From Betaproteobacteria bacterium (GTDB lineage Bacteria > Pseudomonadota > Gammaproteobacteria > Burkholderiales > SG8-39), in contig VBCP01000112.1 in assembly GCA_005888925.1 (NCBI GenBank), forward strand, positions 1 through 7,055: DNA of 7,055 nt. Reading direction: 5' to 3'. The notes below the pieces were generated by a model. That model was not told the DNA's origin and made no database searches. It saw only the letters and a list, made by a program, of their open reading frames with translations. Both the position numbers and the translations under genes were made by a program. Below are positions 1 to 6,097 of this stretch, piece after piece. How positions within the stretch are numbered: the first letter of the stretch is position 1; each line of letters starts with the position of its first letter.

Positions 1-728
1 AGATCGAGGCGCTGGCACGCGAGAAGCTGCTGCAGAAAATGAATTCGCCCTACGTCGACGAAGTGCTGCTGCCGCAGACGCTGCCGGCGCACGGCGAGTG
101 GACGCCCGACCGCCTGAACCTCCTGGTCTACGCCTACAACACCGATGCCTTGAAGCGCGCCGAACTACCCAAGACCTGGCCGCAGCTGCTCGAAGCGAAG
201 TGGAAAAAGCGCATCGGCATGGAATCGACCAACGTCGAGTGGTTCGCGGCGCTGGTCGAAGCGATGGGCGAAAAGAACGGACTGGAGCTCTTTCGCAAGC
301 TCGGCGACAACGGCGTCGCGGTGCGCACCGGCCATACCCACAGCACCGGGCGCGTCATCGCCGGCGAGATTCCGCTGATGCTCGGCGTCTTCAGCCACGA
401 CGTCGACCGCATGAAAGTCAAAGGCGCGCCGGTCGACTGGTTCGTCCTGCCGCCGGCGGTCGTGCTGCCTTCTGCGGTCGCCGTCTCGCGCCGCGCGACG
501 CATCCCCACGCCGCGGCGCTGTTCTACGACTACATGCTCACCGATGGCCAGAAGTTCTACACCGAGGTCTATCGCGTGCCAGCGAACAAGAACTACGACA
601 CGCACGTGCGCCGCCTAGTGCGCGAGCGCCACCCGATCGCGGTCGTGAACGCGCACGAAGCGATCGACGACTACGACAAGTGGCACGGCCTCTACAAGAA
701 GCTGATCGTCGACCGCTCGCAGCACTAG
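1..728 (+). CDS. ABC transporter periplasmic substrate-binding protein, iron(III)-type, 5'-truncated
   Basis: The reading frame is open from base 3 to the TAG at 726-728, giving 241 visible residues, so the true start is upstream; the ATG at 39 is internal because coding sequence of the same character precedes it. Proteins of this family capture a ligand, classically ferric iron or a small anionic or organic solute, in the periplasm and hand it to an ABC permease. The visible part is the C-terminal two thirds of a type 2 periplasmic-binding fold: a LLVYAYNT strand (about residues 40-47), the hinge-like LPKTWPQLLEAKWKKRIG segment (about 55-72) typical of FbpA/ThiB-like proteins, and a PSAVAVSRRATHPHAAALFYDYMLT segment near the end. 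Family members are usually about 320-350 residues, so roughly 90-110 residues, including the signal peptide, are missing. The ligand cannot be told from this fragment. No permease or ATPase gene follows it, so any partners must lie upstream. It converges on the efflux operon. Confidence 0.85.
   Translation, partial: IEALAREKLLQKMNSPYVDEVLLPQTLPAHGEWTPDRLNLLVYAYNTDALKRAELPKTWPQLLEAKWKKRIGMESTNVEWFAALVEAMGEKNGLELFRKLGDNGVAVRTGHTHSTGRVIAGEIPLMLGVFSHDVDRMKVKGAPVDWFVLPPAVVLPSAVAVSRRATHPHAAALFYDYMLTDGQKFYTEVYRVPANKNYDTHVRRLVRERHPIAVVNAHEAIDDYDKWHGLYKKLIVDRSQH
725..728. other. Shared CTAG: overlapping stop codons of two convergent genes
   Basis: The palindrome CTAG supplies TAG at 726-728 for the plus-strand binding-protein gene and TAG (complement of 725-727) for the minus-strand exported-protein gene, so the two reading frames overlap by two or three bases. 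No GC-rich hairpin followed by a T run is visible on either side, so no intrinsic terminator separates the two transcription units here. Confidence 0.8.
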
Positions 729-1028
729 CGCAAGTTGTGATCCGTCGCGCGCCGCACGGTCGCGCTTTCGACAGAAAGCGTGCCGCCGCTGCCGAACTGC
801 AGGCGCGCGTTGGCCAGCTCGACCCTGACGACCTGCCCGGTGCCGGCGGCGGCCTGCAGGATGGCGAGCAGCGCGCCGGACTTGCGGATCGCGCCGCCCT
901 TCCAGCTCTCGACCATCGCGTAGAACGGCCGACCCTGGGTCAGCGTGGCGGTGATGCTCGCCGGCCCGCCGCGCAGATCCCTCACCTCGACGACCGAAGG
1001 CTCAGCGCCGCGATATTGCTCGAACCAG

Positions 1029-1036
1029 AACCGCCG
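1029..1036 (-). other. Probable single-base deletion (frameshift site)
   Basis: Read on the minus strand, ACC GGC GGT TCT GGT TCG continues as a low-complexity tail ending soon after, whereas adding one C (ACC GGC CGG TTC TGG TTC GAG) joins the signal-peptide half to the downstream half in frame. The frame change corresponds to one missing base (or two extra). The exact base is uncertain within a few positions. Confidence 0.5.
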
Positions 1037-1200
1037 GTGACGACGAGGCGGATATTCTGTCCCTCGGCGCGGACCTCGGAGACCTGGCCCTCCATCCATA
1101 AGCCGACACCCTCGCCTTTGGCGAGGACGGCCGCGGGAAGAAGGGCGACTGCGGCGAACGCCGCCGGCAGGAGGCCGCGCATCCACCGGTGAACGCTCGG

Positions 1201-1578
1201 CTAGCGCGGCGGTTGACCAGCTTCGAACAACTCGATGACGTTGCCGTCCGGATCTTCCAGCAGGATCTGCTTGCCGCCGGGTCCGACCACCACCTCGTTG
1301 CGGAAGCGCAGGCCGGTCCGCTTCATGTCCGCCACGCGCGACACGAGGTCATCGACTTCGAGGACGAAACGATTCCAGCCGCCCGGCTCGGGACGTCGCC
1401 CATCGGGCATGGCGCGGGCGGCGGAGCTCTTCGGTCCGGCGAGCCAGAGCGTGAGGTCCTTGTTGGAGACGCGGGCAAAGGCCGGCGCCATGCTTTGATC
1501 CAGCTTGAAGCCGAGCGTCTGCGTGTAGAAAGCTATGGAGCGCTCGACGTCGCTGACCAGGTACCTGACGGTCGCCAT
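1201..1578 (-). CDS. VOC superfamily (glyoxalase / bleomycin-resistance / dioxygenase fold) protein
   Basis: This 125-residue protein has two paired beta-alpha-beta-beta-beta modules. Module one begins ATVRYLVSDVERSIAFYTQTLGF (residues 2-24), the classic VOC opening; module two begins NRFVLEVDDLVSRVADMKRTGL (69-90) and ends with the hallmark LLEDPDGNVIELFE (106-119). The length matches single-domain VOC proteins. Compared by eye with glyoxalase I, the C-terminal glutamate ligand (E116) is present, but the two histidine positions appear to be Thr3 and Arg70, so a glyoxalase-type metal site looks incomplete; it may bind a ligand rather than catalyse, or use a different site. Its ATG directly abuts the TGA of the upstream outer-membrane-factor gene (TGAATG), so it is almost certainly translationally coupled to it; a weak GGGCGG lies just upstream. 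It is cytosolic (no signal peptide). A role in toxin sequestration or modification beside a drug pump is inference from context. The substrate is unknown. Confidence 0.88.
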   Translation of the reverse strand: MATVRYLVSDVERSIAFYTQTLGFKLDQSMAPAFARVSNKDLTLWLAGPKSSAARAMPDGRRPEPGGWNRFVLEVDDLVSRVADMKRTGLRFRNEVVVGPGGKQILLEDPDGNVIELFEAGQPPR

Positions 1579-2308
1579 TCAACCGCCCAGGGCGCGGAAC
1601 AGATCGGCGATCGCGGCACGCTGCGAGCGCAGCGCCTCGATGCGCGCGATGCGCGCGGCGAGGAGCCCCCGCTCGGCGTCGATCACGTCGAGCTGGCTCG
1701 AGATGCCGTTCTGGTAGCGCAGCTGCGCGAGGCGCAGCGACTGCGCGAGCGCCTGCTCGCGCGCCGACTCGGCCTCGTAGCTCTCGCGCGAGCGCGTCTG
1801 GCCGGCGAGCGCCGTGCGCACTTCGCTGAAGGCGTTCTGGATCGATTTCTGGTATTGGGCGAGCGCCGCGCGCTCGCGGGCGCGAGCGGCGTCGGTGCGC
1901 GCTTCCAGGCGCCCGCCGGCGAAGATCGGCTGCGTGACGGCGGCGGCGACCAGCCACAGGCTGGCCGGACCGGTGAAGAGGCTCGAGAGCGCGGCGCTCT
2001 CGCGGCCGGCGGCGCCGGTGAGGACGATCGAGGGGAACATCTCCGCGCGGGCGGCTTCGATGCGCGCGTGCGACGCGGCGAGGCGCCGCTCGGCTTCGAC
2101 CAGATCGGGCCGGCGCAGCAGCAGCTCCGAGGGCAGCCCCGCCGGCAGCACCGCGGCGTGCAGCGACTGGTCGAAGATCGTGGTGCGGCCGACCTCCGCC
2201 TCGAAGATCTGCTTCGGGCTGCGGCCGAGGAGCACGGCGAGCGCGGCTTCCTCCTGGTCGCGCGCGCGCTCGAGCGGCGGCAGCTGCGCGCGCACCGCGG
2301 CGGTCTCG

Positions 2309-2316
2309 GCCGAAGC
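2309..2316 (-). other. Deletion junction in the outer-membrane factor gene, about 38 bases lost
   Basis: The minus-strand text CGG CGC TTC G GCC GAG ACC joins QKRRF directly to AETAAV with one spare base. Relatives have about 13 residues here, of the form xxGxxSExDxRQAE, the start of the first duct helical repeat. The observed frame change requires a loss of 3k+2 bases; 13 codons (39 bases) less the one base left equals 38, which fits that rule. The missing residues are inferred from family memory and from the intact second repeat of this same protein. Confidence 0.6.
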
Positions 2317-2894
2317 GCCGCTTCTGCAGGCCGAGCGCGTCGGAGCGCAGGTTGACGTTCCTATTGGTCATCGCGAGCTGCTCGTCGAAGGCGCGCAGCG
2401 CGAAGTACGACTTCACCACCTGGGCGGTGAGCGCGAGACGCACGCCGTCGCGCGCCGCTTCGCTCGCCTGCAGGTCGGCGCGCGCCGCCGAGGCGCCGGC
2501 GCGCAGCCGGCCGAAAACGTCGACCTCCCAGGAGACGTTGAGCGTCGCGCGGTAGTCGCTGTACTGCGTCGGGATGCCCGGGAAGAAAGTCGCGGTGCTC
2601 TTCGAGTTCTGCTGGCGCTGGGCGCCGCCGCGCGCGTCCACGGTCGGCATCTGTGCGCCGCGCGCATCGGCGACGAGCGCGCGCGCCTCGTCGACGCGCG
2701 CGGCGGCGATGACGAGGTCGGTGTTTTGCGCGATGGCCTCGTCCACCAGCTTGTCGAGCTCGCCGTCCTGGTAGATGTGCCACCAGCGGCCGTCCTCGGC
2801 AAAGCGCTGTGCGCTTTCCTTCCACGCGGTCGGCAGCTCTATACGCGGCGGCTGCGCCGGAGGCGTGCTGGCGCAGGCGGTTAGAAAAACCAGG

Positions 2895-2917
2895 CTACTG
2901 AGGAGGATGCGGCGCAT
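2895..2917 (-). other. 23-base overlap of pump gene end and outer-membrane factor gene start
   Basis: The last seven codons of the pump (HAPHPPQ) plus its TAG at 2897-2895 overlap the first codons of the outer-membrane factor (ATG at 2917) in a different frame. The bases just upstream of this ATG (CTCTGCCTCCGCACC) are pyrimidine-rich and have no Shine-Dalgarno match, so initiation by ribosomes already translating the pump gene is the likely mode (inference). Confidence 0.65.
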
Positions 2918-5900
2918 GGTGCGGAGGCAGAGTGTGGGTATGGGTGATGGTGCGCGAGCGCTCGACTTCGGCGCGGATCTCATCGGTGCTGCGTTGCTCC
3001 CGCAGCCGCCGCGTGGCGAGCAGCTTGAAGAACATCGGCACGAAGAAGATGGCGAGGAAGGTGGCCGCCAGCATGCCGCCCATGACGCCGGTGCCGACCG
3101 AGCGGCGCGCGCCGGCGCCGGCGCCCGTCGAGAACGCGAGCGGCATCACGCCGAAGATGAAGGCGAGCGAGGTCATCAGGATCGGGCGGAACCGCAGCCG
3201 CGCCGCCTCCAGCGCGGAAGCGGCGGGTGACAGGCCTTCGCGCTCCTTCAATTCCGCGAATTGCACGATCAGGATCGCATTCTTCGCCGCAAGGCCAAGG
3301 AGAGTGACGAGGCCGATCTGGAAGTAGACGTCGTTGCTATAGCCGCGCAGCCAGACCGCGGCGAGCGCGCCGAAGGTGCCAAAGGGCAGCGCGAGCAGCA
3401 CCGAGAAGGGCAGCGACCAGCGCTCGTACTGCGCGGCGAGGATCAGGAACACCATGATCACCGCGAGGCCGAGCGCGATTACTGACGTGCCTCCCGACTT
3501 CTTCTCCTGGTAGGAAGCGCCGCCCCAGTCGAAGCTGAAGTCGGGCGGCAGCACTTCGGAAGCGACGCGCTCGGCTTCGGCGATCGCCTGCCCGGACGAG
3601 ACGCCCGGCGCGGCCTGGCCGAACATTTTTACTGCCGGAAGATTGTTGAAGCGCGTGAGCGAATCCGGGCCCGAGGCATAGCGCACGTTGGCGAGCGAGC
3701 GCAGCGGGATCATGTCTCCCTTGTCCGAACGCACGTAGAGGTCGCCGACCGAGTCCGGGCTCTTCCTGAACTCGGGCTCGGCCGACATCAGCACCTGCCA
3801 GGTGCGGCCGTACTTGTTGAAGTCGTTGACGTAGTAGTTGCCGAGCGTCGCCGCGAGCGCGCCGTAGAGCTCGCCGAGCGGCACGCCGAGCGCCTTCGCC
3901 TTGTCGCGGTCGACGTCGACGTAGAGCTGCGGCGTCGCGGGGCGCCACAGCGTCTGCACGAAAGCGAAGCTCGGGTCCTTCATCGTGCGCTGCATGAACT
4001 GGCCCATCACCTCGGCGAGGCGCTTTGCTCCACCCTCGCCGCGGTTCTGCAGGTAGAGCTCGAAGCCGCCGGCGGTGCCGAGGCCGAAGATCGGCGGCGG
4101 TCCGAACGCGAGTACCAGGCCTTCCTTGATGCCCCCGGTCTTCATGAAAAGATCGCCCACCACCATCTTGGTGTCGACCTTGCGCTCGTCCCACGGCTTC
4201 TGCGTGACGAAGATGGTGGCGGCGTTGTTGCGGAAGTAACCGCCGAGGAAGTCGAAGCCGGTGAAGGCGACCACGTCCTCGTTATTCGGATTGGACCGGA
4301 TCGCTTCCAGGACTTTCGCCACGACCTTGTCGGTGCGCTCGAGCGTCGCGCCGTCGGGCAGGATCACCGCGGCGATATAGAAGCCCTGATCCTCGTCGGG
4401 CACGAGGCTCCCCGGCGTGATGCGCCACAAGAACGTGGCGAGCGCCACCATGCCGCCGAAGAGCACTACCCCGACTGCGGCGCGCCGGATCATCCAGCCG
4501 ACGCCGTCGGTGTAGCGCTTGGTGGTCTTCAGGAAGCCAGCGTTGAACCAGTTGAAAAAGCCGCCCGGCAGCTTGTGCTCGCGCTTGAGGATCAGCACGC
4601 AGAGTGATGGCGTCAGCGTCAGCGCGACCACGCCGGAAATCACGACCGCGATGGCGATGGTCACCGCGAACTGGCGGTAGAGCTCGCCGGCGAGGCCGCC
4701 GAGGAAGGCGATCGGCACGAACACCGAGCACAGCACCAGCACGATCGCGATCACCGGCCCCGCCACCTCGCGCATCGCCTTGATCGCGGCATCGCGCGCC
4801 GGCAGATGCTCCTCGTGCATGATGCGCTCGATGTTCTCCAGCACGACGATCGCATCGTCGACCACGATGCCTATCGCGAGCACCATGCCGAAGAGCGTCA
4901 GCGTGTTGATGGAGTAGCCCAGCAGATATAGGCCGGCGAAGGTGCCGATCAGCGACACCGGCACGGCGGCGATCGGGATCAGCGTGGCGCGCCAGTTCTG
5001 GAGAAAAAGGAATACCACCAGCAGCACGAGCAGCATCGCCTCGCCGAGCGTGATCAGCACCTCGCGGATCGAGACGCGCACGAACTTGGTCGTGTCGTAA
5101 GGCACCGAATAGACCAGCCCCGGCGGGAAGCGCCCCTTGATCTCGTCGACCGTCTTCACCACGTCGTCGGCGACCTTGAGCGCATTCGCGCCGGGCAGCA
5201 GGAACACGCCGATCAGCGTGGTCTGCGTGCCGTTCAGCCGGCCGATGAACTCGTAGTCTTTCGACGCCAGCTCGACGCGCGCCACGTCCTTCAGCCGCAG
5301 GCTCGAGCCGTCGGGGTTGGCGCGCACGATGATGTTCTCGAACTCGCGCACGTCCGCCAGGCGTCCTTTCGTGGTGATGGTGTAGACCAGCTCCTGCGGC
5401 CCGCCGCTGGGCGACTGGCCGATCTTGCCGGCGGCGAACTGCGCGTTCTGCTCGTTCAGCGCGCGGATCAAATCATTCGGCGTCAGCCGTAATTGGGTCA
5501 GGCGATCGGGCCGAACCCAGATCCGCATCGCGTAGTCCTTGGCGCCGAAGATCTGCACGTTGGTCGTGCCGGGGACGCGCTTCAGCGCATCGAGCACGTT
5601 CAGCGTCACGTAGTTGCTGATGGTGAGGTTGTCGTAGCGGTTGTCCGGCGAATAGAACGCCAGCACCTGCAGGAAGGCGGACGAGCCCTTGACTACCGTC
5701 ACGCCCTGCCGGCGCACCTCTTCGGGCAGCCGCGCCTCGGCCTGCTTGACGCGGTTGTTGACGTCGACGGTCGCCTGGTCGGCGTTGGTGCCGATGTCGA
5801 AGGTGACCTGGATCTGCACGATGCCGTTCGAGCCCGAGGTCGAGCTCATGTAGATCATCTTCTCGACGCCGGTGATGGCGTTCTCGATCGGCGCGGCGAC

Positions 5901-6083
5901 CGTCTGCTCGATCACCTCGGCGGAAGCGCCGGGATAGATCGCCTGCACCGTGACCACCGGCGGCGCGATGTCCGGGTACTGCGCGATAGGCAGATTGCGC
6001 ATCGCGGCCAGGCCGGCGAGCACGATGAAGATGGACAGCACGGCCGCAAAGATCGGCCTATCGATAAAAAAGCGGGAAAACAT
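2895..6083 (-). CDS. RND multidrug efflux pump, inner-membrane transporter (HAE1 family, AcrB/MexB/MexF-like)
   Basis: This complete 1062-residue protein is of normal length for the hydrophobe/amphiphile efflux family, whose homotrimers export drugs, dyes, solvents or detergents using proton influx. It opens with MFSRFFIDRPIFAAVLSIFIVLAGLAA, the family signature and first transmembrane helix, followed by LPIAQYPDIAPPVVTVQAIYPGA. Two homologous halves are visible: helices at about 340-500 and about 865-1025, each preceded by a large periplasmic loop (about 30-335 and 560-860). The proton relay is intact: Asp409-Asp410 in GIVVDDAIVVLEN, Lys934 in GLAAKNAILIV and Arg966 in RFRPILMTSLAF. Phenylalanines matching the AcrB drug pocket are seen at 137, 179, 610, 612 and 625 by manual alignment. 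A SPDNRYDNL segment after residue 145 and GAKDYAMRIW resemble MexF/BpeF-type pumps, but substrate range cannot be read from sequence. The tail is His/Pro-rich (THTHTLPPHHAPHPPQ). It starts four bases after the adaptor gene stop. Confidence 0.97.
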   Translation of the reverse strand: MFSRFFIDRPIFAAVLSIFIVLAGLAAMRNLPIAQYPDIAPPVVTVQAIYPGASAEVIEQTVAAPIENAITGVEKMIYMSSTSGSNGIVQIQVTFDIGTNADQATVDVNNRVKQAEARLPEEVRRQGVTVVKGSSAFLQVLAFYSPDNRYDNLTISNYVTLNVLDALKRVPGTTNVQIFGAKDYAMRIWVRPDRLTQLRLTPNDLIRALNEQNAQFAAGKIGQSPSGGPQELVYTITTKGRLADVREFENIIVRANPDGSSLRLKDVARVELASKDYEFIGRLNGTQTTLIGVFLLPGANALKVADDVVKTVDEIKGRFPPGLVYSVPYDTTKFVRVSIREVLITLGEAMLLVLLVVFLFLQNWRATLIPIAAVPVSLIGTFAGLYLLGYSINTLTLFGMVLAIGIVVDDAIVVLENIERIMHEEHLPARDAAIKAMREVAGPVIAIVLVLCSVFVPIAFLGGLAGELYRQFAVTIAIAVVISGVVALTLTPSLCVLILKREHKLPGGFFNWFNAGFLKTTKRYTDGVGWMIRRAAVGVVLFGGMVALATFLWRITPGSLVPDEDQGFYIAAVILPDGATLERTDKVVAKVLEAIRSNPNNEDVVAFTGFDFLGGYFRNNAATIFVTQKPWDERKVDTKMVVGDLFMKTGGIKEGLVLAFGPPPIFGLGTAGGFELYLQNRGEGGAKRLAEVMGQFMQRTMKDPSFAFVQTLWRPATPQLYVDVDRDKAKALGVPLGELYGALAATLGNYYVNDFNKYGRTWQVLMSAEPEFRKSPDSVGDLYVRSDKGDMIPLRSLANVRYASGPDSLTRFNNLPAVKMFGQAAPGVSSGQAIAEAERVASEVLPPDFSFDWGGASYQEKKSGGTSVIALGLAVIMVFLILAAQYERWSLPFSVLLALPFGTFGALAAVWLRGYSNDVYFQIGLVTLLGLAAKNAILIVQFAELKEREGLSPAASALEAARLRFRPILMTSLAFIFGVMPLAFSTGAGAGARRSVGTGVMGGMLAATFLAIFFVPMFFKLLATRRLREQRSTDEIRAEVERSRTITHTHTLPPHHAPHPPQ

Positions 6084-6097
6084 GGGCTTATTTCTTC
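6084..6097 (-). promoter_or_regulatory. Weak ribosome-binding region for the pump gene, inside the adaptor gene end
   Basis: Upstream of the pump ATG (6083) the minus strand reads GAAGAAATAAGCCC. The purine stretch GAAGAAA (6097-6091) sits seven bases before the start and overlaps the last lysine codons and stop of the adaptor gene. It is a weak Shine-Dalgarno, consistent with coupled translation of adaptor and pump. Confidence 0.4.

Larger units (their letters stand above)
725..1182 (-). pseudogene. Small exported protein of unknown function, interrupted by a one-base frameshift
   Basis: I do not recognise this protein. It starts at ATG 1182, 18 bases after the stop of the VOC gene, with GGTGG immediately upstream of the start. 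Residues 1-21 form a good signal peptide (MRGLLPAAFAAVALLPAAVLA, charged then hydrophobic, with an Ala-x-Ala-like end), followed by KGEGVGLWMEGQVSEVRAEGQNIRLVVTG, which looks like beta strands. Near 1030-1035 this frame degenerates, while an adjacent frame continues protein-like as FWFEQYRGAEPSVVEVRDLRGG and runs to the TAG at 727-725. Restoring one base near there gives a continuous protein of about 152 residues, VTGRFWFEQYRG across the join. The composition and strand pattern suggest a small periplasmic beta-rich protein. Its position at the end of an efflux operon suggests co-expression only; no role can be assigned. Without the extra base, the product would be a 66-residue truncated peptide. 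Confidence 0.6.
1579..2917 (-). pseudogene. RND efflux outer-membrane factor lipoprotein (OprM/NodT family), frameshifted by an internal deletion
   Basis: This gene encodes the trimeric outer-membrane exit duct of a tripartite efflux pump. I start it at ATG 2917 because MRRILLSSLVFLTAC is a lipoprotein signal with lipobox LTAC (Cys15). Next come the PTAWKE and WWHIYQDGELDKLVDEAIAQNTDLVIAAARVDEARA segments, and SWEVDVFGRLRAGASAAR (about residues 118-135), all typical of OprM-like proteins. Frame one runs about 202 codons to QKRRF at 2312, then turns into Arg/Ala-rich nonsense. A second frame takes up at once with AETAAVRAQLPPLERARDQEEAALAVLLGRSP and continues normally to the TGA at 1581-1579 (243 residues), including LRRPDLVEAERRLAASHARIEAARAEMFPSI and the second repeat LRYQNGISSQLDVIDAERGL. 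The two pieces total about 445 residues, against roughly 460-490 for the family. The gene start overlaps the pump gene end by 23 bases with no clear Shine-Dalgarno, suggesting coupling. As written the duct would not be made whole. Confidence 0.8.

Noticed and set aside
98..1192. Plus-strand open frame of 364 codons overlapping the binding-protein gene
   Set aside because: It is out of frame with a clear substrate-binding protein and has an Arg-rich composition typical of a shadow frame.
1871..1888. Perfect inverted repeat CGCTCGCG-GG-CGCGAGCG
   Set aside because: The loop is only two bases, there is no T run, and it lies inside duct-gene codons for an Ala/Arg/Glu-rich helix; such repeats arise by chance in GC-rich coding sequence.
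1349..2295. Long minus-strand continuation of the outer-membrane factor frame past the deletion, giving an apparent 544-residue protein
   Set aside because: Beyond position 2312 the translation is Arg/Ala-rich with no family resemblance, while another frame reads as conserved OprM sequence and the region from 1578 down codes for the VOC protein.
1189..2355. Long plus-strand open frame of 388 codons opposite the duct and VOC genes
   Set aside because: High GC content keeps antisense frames open. The translation is Arg/Ala/Glu/Gly-rich low-complexity sequence without recognisable motifs, lying opposite well-supported minus-strand genes.
2981..2983. Upstream start for the outer-membrane factor, 22 codons before the chosen ATG
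   Set aside because: It would place a charged, Pro/Ser-rich stretch before the lipoprotein signal; ATG 2917 puts the hydrophobic segment and lipobox cysteine in the expected place.
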